Notes: generated by a model not told the origin, from the letters alone. Shown: positions 1-8,096, numbered from the stretch's first letter. The stretch: DNA of 64,000 nucleotides from Streptococcus constellatus subsp. constellatus (GCF_023167545.1 NZ_AP014647.1:744001-808000), one strand, 5' to 3'. Made by a program: numbers and translations.

Positions 1-333
1 ATGAGAGTGAAAGAACGGAAAGAGGAAAGTGATGAGAGTTAACGGTAAGATTCCCCAAGTACGCCAATGTGAACTTTGAGCCTGTTCTTTAAGTAGAATA
101 CCAAGGATAAAACCAAAAGTAAAGAAGACAAGTGAAAGAATGCGATAAGCCGTCTTTACGGTTGGACCATCCCAGTCGGCTACAATTAAAAGAATATTCC
201 CTGTTTGGGTTGCGATTAGCGTACTAAATTGCATATGCGAGAAAACATCAAGGCAGCCACCTACAGCACCAAGTAAGAGAGCCATTATTCTCGTGTCCTG
301 AGGCATAAGGACAGGCTGTTTTGTTGTATCCAT
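1..333 (-). CDS. DUF1275 (YoaK-type) membrane protein, partial
   Basis: This gene runs leftward off the window edge, so only the first 111 codons are present. The start ATG is the complement of 331-333, with a clear Shine-Dalgarno (TAGGAGGA) at 342-349. The visible protein has a hydrophobic segment carrying GAVGGCLDVFSHMQ and then ATQTGNILL, the pattern of the DUF1275 family of small multi-pass membrane proteins; a second hydrophobic stretch follows. The family has no firmly established substrate. It is divergent from the asd RNA and asd. The family assignment is from motif memory; function is unknown. Confidence 0.75.
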   Translation of the reverse strand, partial: MDTTKQPVLMPQDTRIMALLLGAVGGCLDVFSHMQFSTLIATQTGNILLIVADWDGPTVKTAYRILSLVFFTFGFILGILLKEQAQSSHWRTWGILPLTLITFLFPFFHSH

Positions 334-417
334 AACTTTTTATCCTCCTAAAATTATTTTACTCTTTTAAAATGTTAATTTCAAACGTGGAAGGAGTTGA
401 GAATGTAATAGTTTTTC

Positions 418-446
418 TTGACATAATTTGATAAGTATAGTAAGAT
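418..446 (+). promoter_or_regulatory. Promoter of asd RNA
   Basis: TTGACA (418-423), a 17-nt spacer and TAAGAT (441-446). It predicts a transcript start near 453, just before the first hairpin of the structured RNA, and it points away from the divergent DUF1275 gene. Confidence 0.75.
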
Positions 447-452
447 TGGTTC

Positions 453-595
453 ATGCGATGAGTCAATAGGTGGCGCAAGCCACATATTGAGCATGGGAGG
501 TCATATACGCAGGAGCGGACCTTGATGAGTTGTGTGAACCTGCTCATCACACATAAGTGCCCTTAATTCCTACTTTTTTAGTAGGGATTTTTTGT
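453..595 (+). ncRNA. asd RNA motif (structured small RNA upstream of asd)
   Basis: This is a transcript of about 140 nt with its own promoter and a rho-independent terminator (stem 569-574/580-585, then T-rich). Hairpins visible by eye: CATGC pairs with GCATG, enclosing TCAATA/TATTGA and GTGGC-GCAA-GCCAC; AGGTC pairs with GACCT; TGATGAG pairs with CTCATCA. GATGAG inside the first hairpin could also pair with CTCATC, as a pseudoknot. The position directly upstream of asd and the Lactobacillales setting match the previously described 'asd RNA motif', which has been reported as a separate small RNA in S. pyogenes. No downstream gene lies within the transcript, so it is probably a trans-acting RNA rather than a riboswitch. 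Family identity is from context and structure, not a covariance search. Confidence 0.75.
569..594 (+). terminator. Terminator of asd RNA
   Basis: CCTACT, a T5 loop, AGTAGG and then GATTTTTTG. It separates the small RNA from the asd promoter (TATAAT at 624-629). Confidence 0.8.
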
Positions 596-672
596 AAGTC
601 TTTTCAATTCTTTAGAAAAGTAGTATAATACAAGCAATACACAAATTTTTTGAAAATTCAGAGAGGTATGTG

Positions 673-1749
673 ATGGGATACACAGTTGCTGTGGTGGGAG
701 CTACAGGTGCCGTTGGAGCTCAAATGATTAAAATGTTGGAAGAATCAAGTCTTCCAATTGAAAAAGTACGCTATTTGGCTTCAGTACGTTCAGCGGGGAA
801 GAAACTATCCTTTAAAGATCAAGAAGTGGTGATTGAAGAAACAACCGAGGAAGCTTTTTCTGGTGTTGATATTGCTCTCTTTTCAGCAGGTGGTTCAATC
901 TCTGCTAAATACGCTCCTTATGCAGTAAGAGCAGGTGCAGTTGTAGTAGATAACACCTCTTATTTTCGGCAAAATCCTGATGTTCCATTAGTAGTTCCAG
1001 AAGTGAATGCGCATGCACTTAATAATCATAAGGGAATTATTGCTTGTCCAAATTGTTCAACAATCCAAATGATGATTGCGCTTGAGCCAGTTCGCCAGAA
1101 ATGGGGGGTGGAGCGCATTATCGTATCTACCTATCAGGCTGTGTCTGGAGCTGGTATGGGAGCTATTCTAGAAACGCAACGGGAACTACGTGAAGTTTTA
1201 AACGATGGTATAATGCCAAAAGATTTGAAAGCAGAAATTCTTCCGGCAGGTGCTGACAAAAAGCACTATCCGATTGCCTTTAACGCTCTTCCTCAAATTG
1301 ATGTCTTTACGGACAATGACTACACCTACGAAGAGATGAAGATGACCAATGAAACCAAAAAAATCATGGAAGATCCAACAATTGCAGTTTCTGCAACTTG
1401 TGTACGTATTCCAGTTCTTTCAGCGCACTCAGAGTCTGTCTATATCGAGACAAAAGAAGTAGCGCCTATCGCAGAAGTCAAGGCAGCTATCGCAGACTTC
1501 CCAGGAGCAGTATTAGAGGACGATGTTAGCCGTCAAATTTACCCTCAGGCTGTCAATGCTGTCGGAAAACGCGAGACATTCGTTGGACGGATTCGCAAAG
1601 ATCTGGATACTGAAAAAGGTATCCATATGTGGGTGGTTTCAGACAACCTGCTTAAAGGTGCTGCTTGGAACTCTGTTCAAATTGCTGAAACCCTGCATGA
1701 GCGTGGCTTAGTGCGTCCGACAGCAGAAGTTGTTTTTAAGATGAAATGA
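673..1749 (+). CDS. asd: Aspartate-semialdehyde dehydrogenase
   Basis: Asd reduces aspartyl phosphate to aspartate semialdehyde with NADPH in the cytosol, the branch point to threonine, methionine and lysine. The 358-aa length is normal. The N-terminal dinucleotide loop reads GATGAVG, and the active-site cysteine is in CPNCSTIQ (about Cys128). ATG 673 is preferred to the GTG at 670 because AGAGAGG (660-666) is spaced for it and the protein then starts [10 protein letters not shown] -10 TATAAT lies at 624-629. Downstream, where dapA often sits, only a dapA tail remains, so the product probably feeds hom-thrB (26037-28191). Confidence 0.95.
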   Translation: MGYTVAVVGATGAVGAQMIKMLEESSLPIEKVRYLASVRSAGKKLSFKDQEVVIEETTEEAFSGVDIALFSAGGSISAKYAPYAVRAGAVVVDNTSYFRQNPDVPLVVPEVNAHALNNHKGIIACPNCSTIQMMIALEPVRQKWGVERIIVSTYQAVSGAGMGAILETQRELREVLNDGIMPKDLKAEILPAGADKKHYPIAFNALPQIDVFTDNDYTYEEMKMTNETKKIMEDPTIAVSATCVRIPVLSAHSESVYIETKEVAPIAEVKAAIADFPGAVLEDDVSRQIYPQAVNAVGKRETFVGRIRKDLDTEKGIHMWVVSDNLLKGAAWNSVQIAETLHERGLVRPTAEVVFKMK

Positions 1750-1801
1750 AGTATGAGATAGCATTTATATCATTGTATTTTGCAAGCTAGTTGGATGAGG
1801 A

Positions 1802-1993
1802 CAAACTAAAAAGGCTGCTCAGATTCAACGTCAGTTATTACCCAAAATAGAAGCTCTCTTTTCCGTAACAAACCTAGCGTCACTTAAAACTGTGCTAAAT
1901 TATCAGGGCTTTGCAGTCGGCTCACTCCGCCTCCCACTGGTTGCTTGTACAGAGCAAGAAAAAGCCGTTATTCTTTCATTTTTTGAAGATTGA
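1802..1993 (+). pseudogene. dapA remnant (dihydrodipicolinate synthase C-terminal tail)
   Basis: One frame from about 1802 to the TGA at 1991-1993 encodes about 63 residues including LLPKIEALF, LKTVLNYQGF and LRLPLVACTE. These match the C-terminal helices of DapA, including the characteristic GFxVGxLRLPL stretch. The upstream frame is closed by a stop at about 1796 and there is no start or ribosome site, so the catalytic domain is gone. dapA commonly follows asd in streptococci, so this reads as deletion in place. The assignment is by motif; a protein search would settle it. Confidence 0.75.
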
Positions 1994-2195
1994 AGGAAGC
2001 ATTTTAGGCTTGTAAAATGTTGGGAACATTTACGATGAACTAGTGAATTTTTTATTACGGAGGACTTTAGCATTTAAATCTGCAAGAAGAAATGTTTGAA
2101 AAGACAAAGCTAGGCTGAATGGAAACACTGATATTACAAGATTGTCATATTTTTTGTTATGACAAGATAAGGGTGGGATATTTAGTACAATAAAA

Positions 2196-2632
2196 ATGGA
2201 TAAATTGAAAGTTGATGAGAAGTTGGAACATATGAAGAAAAGAAAATTAAGAATCAGTTCCATTGAAATTATAGCGATTTTAGGATTGTTAATTTGGCTA
2301 CTCACAATATTTTTAAGAAAATATTATTCAATTAATTCAGTTGTTCCTATATGTTATGTGAAGGAGCATGGATTGCAACAGCTATGCTAAAACAACCTTT
2401 TAGTCCAACATTCAGTGCAAATAAAGTCTCAACTATTGAATTTTCTAAAAAGACACTTATGTATATATGTATAGTGGTTGTACTGAGGTCTTTTATTAAT
2501 GAGTTATTACCATTGATTAATACTAGTGTAGTATTTGACGTATACGATATGCTTGCTACTGTACTAGCGGAAATCATAGCTTTTAGCATACTTGTCATTC
2601 TAAAAGAAAAGACTTTAATAGATTACCGTTGA
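2196..2632 (+). pseudogene. Frameshifted small membrane protein gene
   Basis: Two partly overlapping frames look like halves of one gene. The first (2196-2390) has a lysine-rich N-terminus and a transmembrane segment around IIAILGLLIWLL. The second (2351-2632) continues in another frame with segments around MYICIVVVLRSF and VLAEIIAFSILVIL, ending in KEKTLIDYR. The switch falls near 2345-2355. The first start has no good ribosome site. I do not recognise the family. A terminator follows at 2687-2719. Confidence 0.45.
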
Positions 2633-2686
2633 TTTTGGGAAGATTAAAAAACCAGTGTCGAACTGAACAAGGAATAAAAACACATT

Positions 2687-2719
2687 AGACGGTAGAATGA
2701 AACATTCTATCGTCTTTTC
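2687..2719 (+). terminator. Rho-independent terminator
   Basis: A 13-bp stem with one imperfect pair: AGACGGTAGAATG (2687-2699) against CATTCTATCGTCT (2703-2715), then TTTT. It closes the broken membrane gene. Confidence 0.75.
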
Positions 2720-2742
2720 GTATTAGTTCTTACCATTTTCTC

Positions 2743-2885
2743 TTTTTCCGACAATTTAATAAATCTACGAATCAAAAAGGATAGCTTTTCACTCCAATTA
2801 TAAAAAATGATCAAAAAGTCTTGTAATTTTTTCTTATGTTACCATTGTTAATAGTTAGAAAAAATTGTCAATTAGTGCAGTAAAA
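2743..2885 (+). repeat. Degenerate copy of the rplJ promoter region
   Basis: This stretch aligns with 4957-5100, the promoter region of rplJ. Shared blocks include AATTTAATAAATCT, CTTATGTTAC and TTAATRGTT, and both copies sit just after a terminator. The -35-like TTGTAA (2821) and -10-like TACCAT (2840) are only 13 nt apart here, against 17 in the rplJ copy, so this promoter is probably weak or dead. Identity is roughly three quarters by eye. The remaining bases to 3053 hold no other gene that I can see. Confidence 0.6.
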
Positions 2886-3053
2886 GCTTAGCCTTTGATG
2901 TTTTTAGACAATAGTTTCATTTTTTAATAGCTTTTTTGATTTACAATAAAACATGTGAAATTTCTTTCTTCCACGCAAACCTATAAATTCCGTACAAATT
3001 TGATGGGGGATAAATTTTCCTATCGTTTATACTATAGGCAAGGAGGTAGGAAG

Positions 3054-3980
3054 ATGAATTTATACTTTGGTGATATTCCGATTTGTTATTCTCATTCGAC
3101 GGCTATGGCCTTACAGGCTGCGGGCTATGATTTTCGCTCGGACTACCTAGAAGCGATCATGGTCATGGGTAATGGATCTACCCTTGTGAAAAAAGATGAC
3201 AGACATCCTTTGGTTTTCTTTGATAATGGCATGCCAGATGAGTCCATTAGTCATTGTTTACAAATTCTTGGATTTGACTATGAGGAGTTTTTCTGTGATT
3301 CTTCAGAGCCAGTCAATGTGATAGAACTAAAAGAAAAACTCAAGACATATCTAGACCATGGCTCTGTTATTGTAGGTCCTTTGGATATGGGATATCTGAC
3401 TTATAATCTCAATTATAACCATCTACAAGGTGTGGATCATTTTGTTTCAGTTTATGACATGGATGAGGATTGGATTTATTTCCATGATCCGGCAGGCTAT
3501 CCTTGTGTGAAAATGGATTTTCGTGATTTTTGTAAAGCGTGGAAAGCAGAAGCGATTGACTATAAAAGAGGAGCTTATTCCATGTGGGGAAATTTGCAAA
3601 GAAATAAGCTTCCAACAAGTCAGGAGATTTATCACAGTGTCTCTGTTATCATGAAACAACGATATGAAAATGGTGAGGTTGGTATAATTGAGGACTATGC
3701 TAAAACTATTCGAGCAAACGGCTTAAATGCGGAACAAAAACAACTTCATCAATTTTTTTCATTTCGTTTGGCAGCAGTTAGAAGTCTTTACTTGAGTCAA
3801 TTTTTGAAAGATTATGATCCTGTCAGAGCAGACTTGAAGGAAAAAATTGCTGTGCTTTTTAGCCAAGCCTATCTGGACAGCAGGCAGGAAGCCTATAATT
3901 CTTTAGCAGATACCCTGATGGAGATTGCCCAATTGGATGGACAGTTTAGGGATTTGTGCCTTCAATGTATCAAGGGATAA
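3054..3980 (+). CDS. C39-like / BtrH N-terminal-type protein, unknown function
   Basis: A 308-aa soluble protein. I start it at ATG 3054, behind a strong AGGAGG (3041-3046); the frame stays open back to 2955, but that part looks like leader. The first about 150 residues resemble the papain-like fold of C39-type and BtrH N-terminal domains: PICYSHSTAMALQAAGY (possible nucleophile Cys), a central VIVGPLDMGYL, then GVDHFVSVYDMDED and YFHDPAGYP supplying candidate His and Asp. The C-terminal half is helical and unassigned. It may be an acyltransferase or a cysteine peptidase. The AraC/GyrI regulator 87 bp downstream may share its transcript. Domain call by pattern only. Confidence 0.6.
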   Translation: MNLYFGDIPICYSHSTAMALQAAGYDFRSDYLEAIMVMGNGSTLVKKDDRHPLVFFDNGMPDESISHCLQILGFDYEEFFCDSSEPVNVIELKEKLKTYLDHGSVIVGPLDMGYLTYNLNYNHLQGVDHFVSVYDMDEDWIYFHDPAGYPCVKMDFRDFCKAWKAEAIDYKRGAYSMWGNLQRNKLPTSQEIYHSVSVIMKQRYENGEVGIIEDYAKTIRANGLNAEQKQLHQFFSFRLAAVRSLYLSQFLKDYDPVRADLKEKIAVLFSQAYLDSRQEAYNSLADTLMEIAQLDGQFRDLCLQCIKG

Positions 3981-4067
3981 AACTCTGAAAGATTATTGTA
4001 CTAAAGGTAAAGAAGTTAGAGATTTTGGTATCTTTACATAGGATAAAAAAATGAATAGAGGTAAAAT

Positions 4068-4910
4068 ATGCAGATAATTCAATTTTTTAATGAAACAATT
4101 AACTACATTGAAAGTGTGCTGGATAGCGAAATAGATGAAGATAAAATTACCCATTTATCCACTTATTCTTATCCTATGTTTAGCAGACTCTTTTCCATAT
4201 TAACAGATACAACATTGTCAGAGTATATTAGAAGTCGAAGGTTGACAGAAGCGGCTGTTTTACTGAGAGATACCAATATTAAAGTTATTGATATAGCGAT
4301 GAAGTATGGATATGAATCATCTGATTCATTTGGGACTGCATTCAAAAAATTTCATGGATTTACACCTTCAGAGGTAAGAAATGGAAAACCATTCAAAATA
4401 GTTTCACGAGTGCAGCTAGCACTAAGTGTAAGAGGAGGAAGAAGTATGAACATCACAATTCAAAAGAAAAATTCATTTACAGTTGCAGGTAGGAATGAAC
4501 AAAATATCAATTCATCATTATGTCCGAGTGTTTGGAATAAACTATATGGAGAATATCGTCATGATGAATTAGCAAGATTGGGAGAAGGTCAAAGTGTCGG
4601 TGTTTGTTACAATGTAGAACAACCAAGTACTATTAATTACATAGCAGGGTACATCGTTACAGATGTAGATAAAGCAAAAAGTATGGGTTTAGATGTTTTG
4701 AAAGTTGAAGAAGCAGAATATGCCATTGTAGAGTTAACAGGAAGTGTTCCGGAATGTATTCATAATGGTTGGAAATATGCAATGGAAGTATTTTTCCCAG
4801 AACATGGTTATGTCCATTCAGGAAAACCTGACTTTGAATATTATTATGAAGGGGATATGGATAGTAAAGACTACAAAATGGAACTTTGGATTCCAATTGT
4901 AAAAGCATAA
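4068..4910 (+). CDS. AraC-family regulator with GyrI-like effector domain
   Basis: A 280-aa cytosolic transcription factor. Residues about 10-105 form an AraC double helix-turn-helix, with the second-helix signature DIAMKYGYESSDSFGTAFKKFHGFTPSEVR. Residues about 125-280 look like a GyrI-like (AraE_bind) small-molecule domain, including FTVAGRNEQ near its start and KMELWIPI at the end. The same architecture occurs in BltR/Rob-like multidrug-sensing regulators. ATG 4068 has a modest AGAGG. It probably controls itself or the preceding gene. It lies between two copies of the rplJ promoter region. Confidence 0.8.
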   Translation: MQIIQFFNETINYIESVLDSEIDEDKITHLSTYSYPMFSRLFSILTDTTLSEYIRSRRLTEAAVLLRDTNIKVIDIAMKYGYESSDSFGTAFKKFHGFTPSEVRNGKPFKIVSRVQLALSVRGGRSMNITIQKKNSFTVAGRNEQNINSSLCPSVWNKLYGEYRHDELARLGEGQSVGVCYNVEQPSTINYIAGYIVTDVDKAKSMGLDVLKVEEAEYAIVELTGSVPECIHNGWKYAMEVFFPEHGYVHSGKPDFEYYYEGDMDSKDYKMELWIPIVKA

Positions 4911-4928
4911 TAAACATAAGATAGTTAG

Positions 4929-4957
4929 AGCAGATCTTTATGGTCTGCTTTTTTTAT
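4929..4957 (+). terminator. Terminator after AraC regulator
   Basis: AGCAGATC (4929-4936) pairs with GGTCTGCT (4942-4949), followed by a T run. It insulates the cassette from rplJ. Confidence 0.8.
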
Positions 4958-5100
4958 TTTTCCAATAATTTAATAAATCTGCTAACTAAAAAGAATAGAT
5001 TTTCGTTCTAGTTATAAAAATTATTAAAAACTCTTGCAATCTTTTTTTTCTTATGTTACAATCATTAATGGTTTGAAAAAACTGCCTAAGACAGTAGGGG
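4957..5100 (+). repeat. rplJ promoter region, intact copy of a duplicated segment
   Basis: Partner of 2743-2885. It contains the working promoter TTGCAA (5034-5039), 17 nt, TACAAT (5057-5062). The two copies flank the 2-kb C39-like/AraC cassette. Confidence 0.6.
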
Positions 5101-5200
5101 AGCTTGACTCATAAAAATCCTACCGAGGACAAAACGGATCATGTAAAAGAAACGTATTGTACTTTCGTGTCTAGGTTTGGGCGCGTTTTTCTTTTGGAAA
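5069..5200 (+). promoter_or_regulatory. Ribosomal protein L10 leader (rplJ autoregulation)
   Basis: The untranslated leader shows the Firmicute L10-leader blocks: AGACAGTAGG, ATCCTACCGAGGACAAAACG, then TTTCGTGTCTAGGTTTGG, ending in a terminator-like stem where AAAGAAACG can pair with the CG-T-rich tail near 5184-5195. In this family the L10(L12)4 complex binds the leader and lowers rplJL expression. Recognition is from conserved sequence and position. Confidence 0.85.
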
Positions 5201-5237
5201 ATCCCCAAGCAAAATAATTACGGAGGTGAAACACTAA

Positions 5238-5738
5238 ATGAGTGAAGCAAGTATTGCAAAAAAAGCGGAACTAGTTGATGTAGTTGCTGAAAAAATGAAA
5301 GCAGCTGCAAGTATCGTTGTTGTTGATGCTCGTGGTCTTACAGTTGAACAAGACACAGTTCTTCGTCGTAATCTTCGTGGAAGCGAAGTTGAGTATAAAG
5401 TTATCAAAAACTCAATTTTACGTCGTGCAGCTGAAAAAGCTGGACTTGAAGGCCTTGCTGATGCTTTTGTTGGACCATCTGCTGTTGCATTTTCAAATGA
5501 AGATGTTGTAGCACCAGCAAAAATCATCAATGATTTTACTAAAGAAGCTGATGCACTTGAAATTAAAGGTGGAGCTATTGAAGGTGCTGTTGCATCTAAA
5601 GAAGAAATTGTTGCTCTTGCAACTCTTCCAAACCGCGAAGGACTTCTATCTATGCTACTATCTGTACTTCAAGCGCCAGTTCGCAACGTTGCTCTCGCAG
5701 TCAAAGCTGTTGCAGACAACAAAGAAGAAGCGGCTTAA
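5238..5738 (+). CDS. rplJ: 50S ribosomal protein L10
   Basis: L10 anchors L7/L12 dimers to the ribosomal stalk and represses its own operon through the leader. The 166-aa protein has the family N-terminus with [12 protein letters not shown] and the basic RNA-contact stretch around [10 protein letters not shown], and a C-terminal helix that carries L12 dimers. ATG 5238 follows GGAGGTG. It is cotranscribed with rplL. Confidence 0.97.
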   Translation: MSEASIAKKAELVDVVAEKMKAAASIVVVDARGLTVEQDTVLRRNLRGSEVEYKVIKNSILRRAAEKAGLEGLADAFVGPSAVAFSNEDVVAPAKIINDFTKEADALEIKGGAIEGAVASKEEIVALATLPNREGLLSMLLSVLQAPVRNVALAVKAVADNKEEAA

Positions 5739-5809
5739 TGTTAAGTTGCGCGTAGCCTATGCTACAAACTAATAATAAAATAACGAAAATATATTTGGAG
5801 GAAATAACA

Positions 5810-6178
5810 ATGGCATTGAACATTGAAAATATTATTGCTGAAATTAAAGAAGCTTCAATCCTTGAATTGAACGATCTTGTAAAAGCTATCGAAGAAGAAT
5901 TTGGTGTAACTGCAGCTGCTCCTGTAGCTGTAGCTGCTGCTGGCGCTGGTGAAGCTGCTGCTGCAAAAGATTCATTTGACGTGGAATTGACTGCAGCAGG
6001 CGACAAGAAAGTTGGCGTTATCAAAGCTGTTCGTGAAATCACAGGTCTTGGTCTTAAAGAAGCTAAAGAACTTGTTGATGGAGCACCAACTGTTGTTAAA
6101 GAAGGTGTTGCAACTGCAGAAGCTGAAGAAATCAAAACGAAATTGGAAGAAGCTGGAGCTTCAGTTACTCTTAAATAA
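5810..6178 (+). CDS. rplL: 50S ribosomal protein L7/L12
   Basis: A stalk protein that recruits translation GTPases. The frame is open from 5759, but MALNIENI at 5810 follows TTTGGAGG and gives the usual 122 aa. Visible are the N-terminal dimer domain, an alanine-rich hinge near residues 38-55, and the globular domain with [20 protein letters not shown]. Its last five codons are identical to the 15-bp attachment core reported for ICESa2603-family elements, and element debris follows. Confidence 0.97.
   Translation: MALNIENIIAEIKEASILELNDLVKAIEEEFGVTAAAPVAVAAAGAGEAAAAKDSFDVELTAAGDKKVGVIKAVREITGLGLKEAKELVDGAPTVVKEGVATAEAEEIKTKLEEAGASVTLK
6164..6178 (+). other. rplL 3' attachment core for ICESa2603-type elements
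   Basis: GTTACTCTTAAATAA is the exact complement of TTATTTAAGAGTAAC, which I recall as the att core used by ICESa2603-family integrative elements at rplL. I found no second full copy; the nearest is a 10-base match (TTTAAGAGTA) near 8055, which is in the opposite orientation. Confidence 0.65.
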
Positions 6179-6277
6179 GAAGCACATAGCAATTTGAGAG
6201 CGGAATCCCGATTTACCAGTCTTTTAGAGCTCATAGCGATTTGAAGAAACTGATAAATTGATTCGGTTTCCTGCCAA

Positions 6278-6317
6278 AAATCCTGCCAAAAAAATCTTTG
6301 GCAAGATTTTTGTTTTT
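6278..6317 (+). terminator. rplJL operon terminator
   Basis: AAATC-TGCCAAA pairs with TTTGGCA-GATTT, with a single bulge, and is followed by a T-rich tail. Confidence 0.75.
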
Positions 6318-6335
6318 TGAAGAATGATTTATCTC

Positions 6336-6370
6336 AAGCGAGAACCATAAAAATAGTTCTCGCTTTTTTT
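6336..6370 (+). terminator. Second terminator after rplL
   Basis: AAGCGAGAAC (6336-6345) pairs perfectly with GTTCTCGCTT (6356-6365), followed by a run of T. Confidence 0.8.
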
Positions 6371-6387
6371 ATTTTCAGGAGGAAACG

Positions 6388-6510
6388 ATGCAAAAGAAAG
6401 AACAATCATCACGATAAATTGTGATGTGTCATCTCATACTTGTTATGGGAATTAATGTTGATGAAGCAAATCAGCTAGTTGCTGAAATGGAACAGGCAGG
6501 TCTGATCTAA
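6388..6510 (+). pseudogene. Short element-gene fragments
   Basis: An AGGAGG site precedes a 9-codon ORF (MQKKEQSSR, then stop). The next frame reads GINVDEANQLVAEMEQAGLI before a stop at about 6508. That tail resembles the winged-helix C-terminus (gamma domain) of FtsK-type DNA translocases. Too short to name with certainty; it fits a decayed integrative element beside rplL. Confidence 0.35.
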
Positions 6511-6557
6511 TTTGAACAATCAGGAAATTTAGGTGTTTTAATGTTGGAGGGATAATT

Positions 6558-7187
6558 ATGAAACGCATTACCGCAAATCAATACCAAACGTCCGAGCGTT
6601 ATTATAAGCTCCCTAAACTCTTATTTGAGAGTGAGCGCTATAAGGATATGAAGTTGGAAGTTAAGGTGGCCTACGCTGTCTTAAAAGACCGATTGGAATT
6701 GTCTCTGAGTAAGGGCTGGATTGATGAGGATGGGGCTATCTATTTGATTTATTCTAACTCTAAATTGATGGCTTTGCTTGGTTGTTCTAAGTCCAAGCTC
6801 TTGTCTATAAAGAAGACATTGAGAGAATATGGTCTCATTGATGAAGTTCAACAGTCTTCCAGTGAAAAAGGTCGCCTGGCCAATAAGATTTATTTAGGGG
6901 AATTGGAACATGACATGACCCTAGTGTTAAATTCAGCCGGGGGTGGTGTTCAAAAAACACCAGGGGAGTCTCAAAATCATCCGGGGCCAGTCTTAAATTC
7001 AGCCCCTAGTGAGACTGAAGAGAGTGAGACTCATATTAGTGAAACTGAAAAGAGTGATTTAATCGCTGAGGACGAGGAGGAGAAAGAGAGGCAAGAAGAA
7101 CAAGAGAAAGAAGTTTTACATCGCAAAGTGGACAAAGCGATGTTCGCTTGTTATCAGAGCAGGAAGAGGAAGTATCTGACAAAATAG
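6558..7187 (+). CDS. RepA-N-type replication initiator, C-terminus altered
   Basis: A 209-aa protein. Its first about 120 residues look like the RepA_N/replication-initiator winged helix found on streptococcal integrative elements and plasmids: YKLPKLLFESERYKDM, KVAYAVLKDRLELS, and the recognition-helix region LLGCSKSKLLSIKKTLREYG. The rest is acidic and low complexity. ATG 6558 follows GGAGG. Near 7138 a different frame becomes coding-like (LLSEQEEEVSDKIEES through to about 7290), so the C-terminus is probably frameshifted or fused. It sits next to an ICE attachment core and is likely a remnant rather than an active initiator. Confidence 0.65.
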   Translation: MKRITANQYQTSERYYKLPKLLFESERYKDMKLEVKVAYAVLKDRLELSLSKGWIDEDGAIYLIYSNSKLMALLGCSKSKLLSIKKTLREYGLIDEVQQSSSEKGRLANKIYLGELEHDMTLVLNSAGGGVQKTPGESQNHPGPVLNSAPSETEESETHISETEKSDLIAEDEEEKERQEEQEKEVLHRKVDKAMFACYQSRKRKYLTK

Positions 7188-7308
7188 AAGAAAGTCAAGA
7201 AACAATTCAAAAAAATAGAAAGATTATTTCCTTTTCGAAAGAATACAACAACATAGAGAAAGAGAATATTCCGATTTATAATTTTGATTGATGATAAAAG
7301 GAGGAAAC

Positions 7309-7422
7309 ATGGATCAAATAAATGAGAAATTTCAACAGTTCTTATCTGGGAAAAAACTTCGTTTTAAAGAAACAGGAAACAGATCATTCGTGGATCTATC
7401 AAGGGAAGTTACAAATAACTGA
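7309..7422 (+). pseudogene. 37-codon ORF, 5' fragment of an element gene
   Basis: ATG 7309 follows AAAGGAGG (7297-7304), a strong site, but the frame stops after 37 residues (it contains FQQFLSGKKLRFKETGN). The stop is followed by unrelated sequence and then an LPXTG tail. I read it as the start of a lost gene fused to another fragment. Family not recognised. Confidence 0.35.
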
Positions 7423-7497
7423 ATTTCACATGGTGGATTTTGCTATTCAGTTAGATAAAGAGGATAATCAAATACATTTGCCTCTGTTCAAAATTCA

Positions 7498-7707
7498 GTG
7501 GCTCCAACTAATTTGGGTTACAGATCAAAAGTTCCGTTTTCAAATGTTCAATCAGTGGGATCTAAGTTTACCTCTGTTGGAACTGCGAATACTAAATTAC
7601 CAAAAACAGGCACTAAAGAATTTCCATTCTTGCCTTTAATAGGCTTAGTCGGTCTAGCGTCTTCAGCTACTTTAATTGGTAAGTCATGGAAGAGAAAGGA
7701 AGAATAA
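7498..7707 (+). pseudogene. LPXTG surface-protein anchor fragment
   Basis: The frame ends in a sortase signal: LPKTG, a hydrophobic segment FLPLIGLVGLASSATLI, and a charged tail KSWKRKEE. The upstream 40 residues are Ser/Thr/Val-rich, as in stalk regions. There is no signal peptide or plausible start, and the preceding frame has several stops, so only the wall anchor of a surface protein remains. Confidence 0.7.
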
Positions 7708-7740
7708 AATGTAAATGTATTGTTAAGTTATCTCCTTTAG

Positions 7741-7776
7741 AAATGGGATGGGAATACTCCCATCTCATTTTCTTTT
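7741..7776 (+). terminator. Terminator after LPXTG fragment
   Basis: AAATGGGATGGG (7741-7752) pairs with CCCATCTCATTT (7759-7770) with one mismatch, then T-rich. A second weaker stem (GAGTG/CACTC, with TTTTTAT) lies near 7955-7997. I see no gene between 7708 and 8096. Confidence 0.7.
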
Positions 7777-8096
7777 ATAAATAGACAAGGTAAGGGTGTT
7801 CTATTTTATAAGATTTTAGAATTATAAAAGTATAAATTCTATTTTCAAATGGTCACTCGGAAATTTTAAAATTTACCTCTGTTAGTTTAACTATCTTAAC
7901 TGCCATGATTGGCAACTATGGAAAAGAATGACTCTATGTATTGATAGTTTTTTAGTGAGTGGGATAAAAACATTTTTGTTCAGCTCACTCATTTTTATAA
8001 AAATAGGAAGTAGTGATTTAACTATCTCTTACTAAAAGATGAAAAGTAGGTACCTTTTAAGAGTAGTTTTTTCATTGTTATGGAGAGGTTTTGGAA

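Noticed and set aside
359..550. 63-aa minus-strand ORF
   Set aside because: It lies across the asd RNA and its promoter, has no ribosome site, and the structured RNA explains the sequence.
2347..2598. Minus-strand ORF opposite the broken membrane gene
   Set aside because: Shadow of the plus-strand frames; no start signals and no recognisable protein pattern.
2955..3053. N-terminal extension of the C39-like protein
   Set aside because: The strong AGGAGG at 3041 points to ATG 3054; the extension has no ribosome site and resembles leader DNA.
5234..5530. Minus-strand ORF over rplJ
   Set aside because: Alanine/serine/arginine-rich mirror of rplJ codons; no promoter or start signal.
5701..6234. 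177-aa minus-strand ORF over rplL
   Set aside because: Long only because rplL codon usage avoids stops on the complement; composition is that of a shadow frame.
7322..7639. 105-aa ORF across the LPXTG fragment
   Set aside because: Competes with two better-supported fragments (7309 start with ribosome site; LPXTG anchor frame) and has no family pattern.
8050..8065. Second ICE attachment site
   Set aside because: Only 10 of 15 bases match and it is in the opposite orientation to the rplL core, so it cannot be a simple attR.
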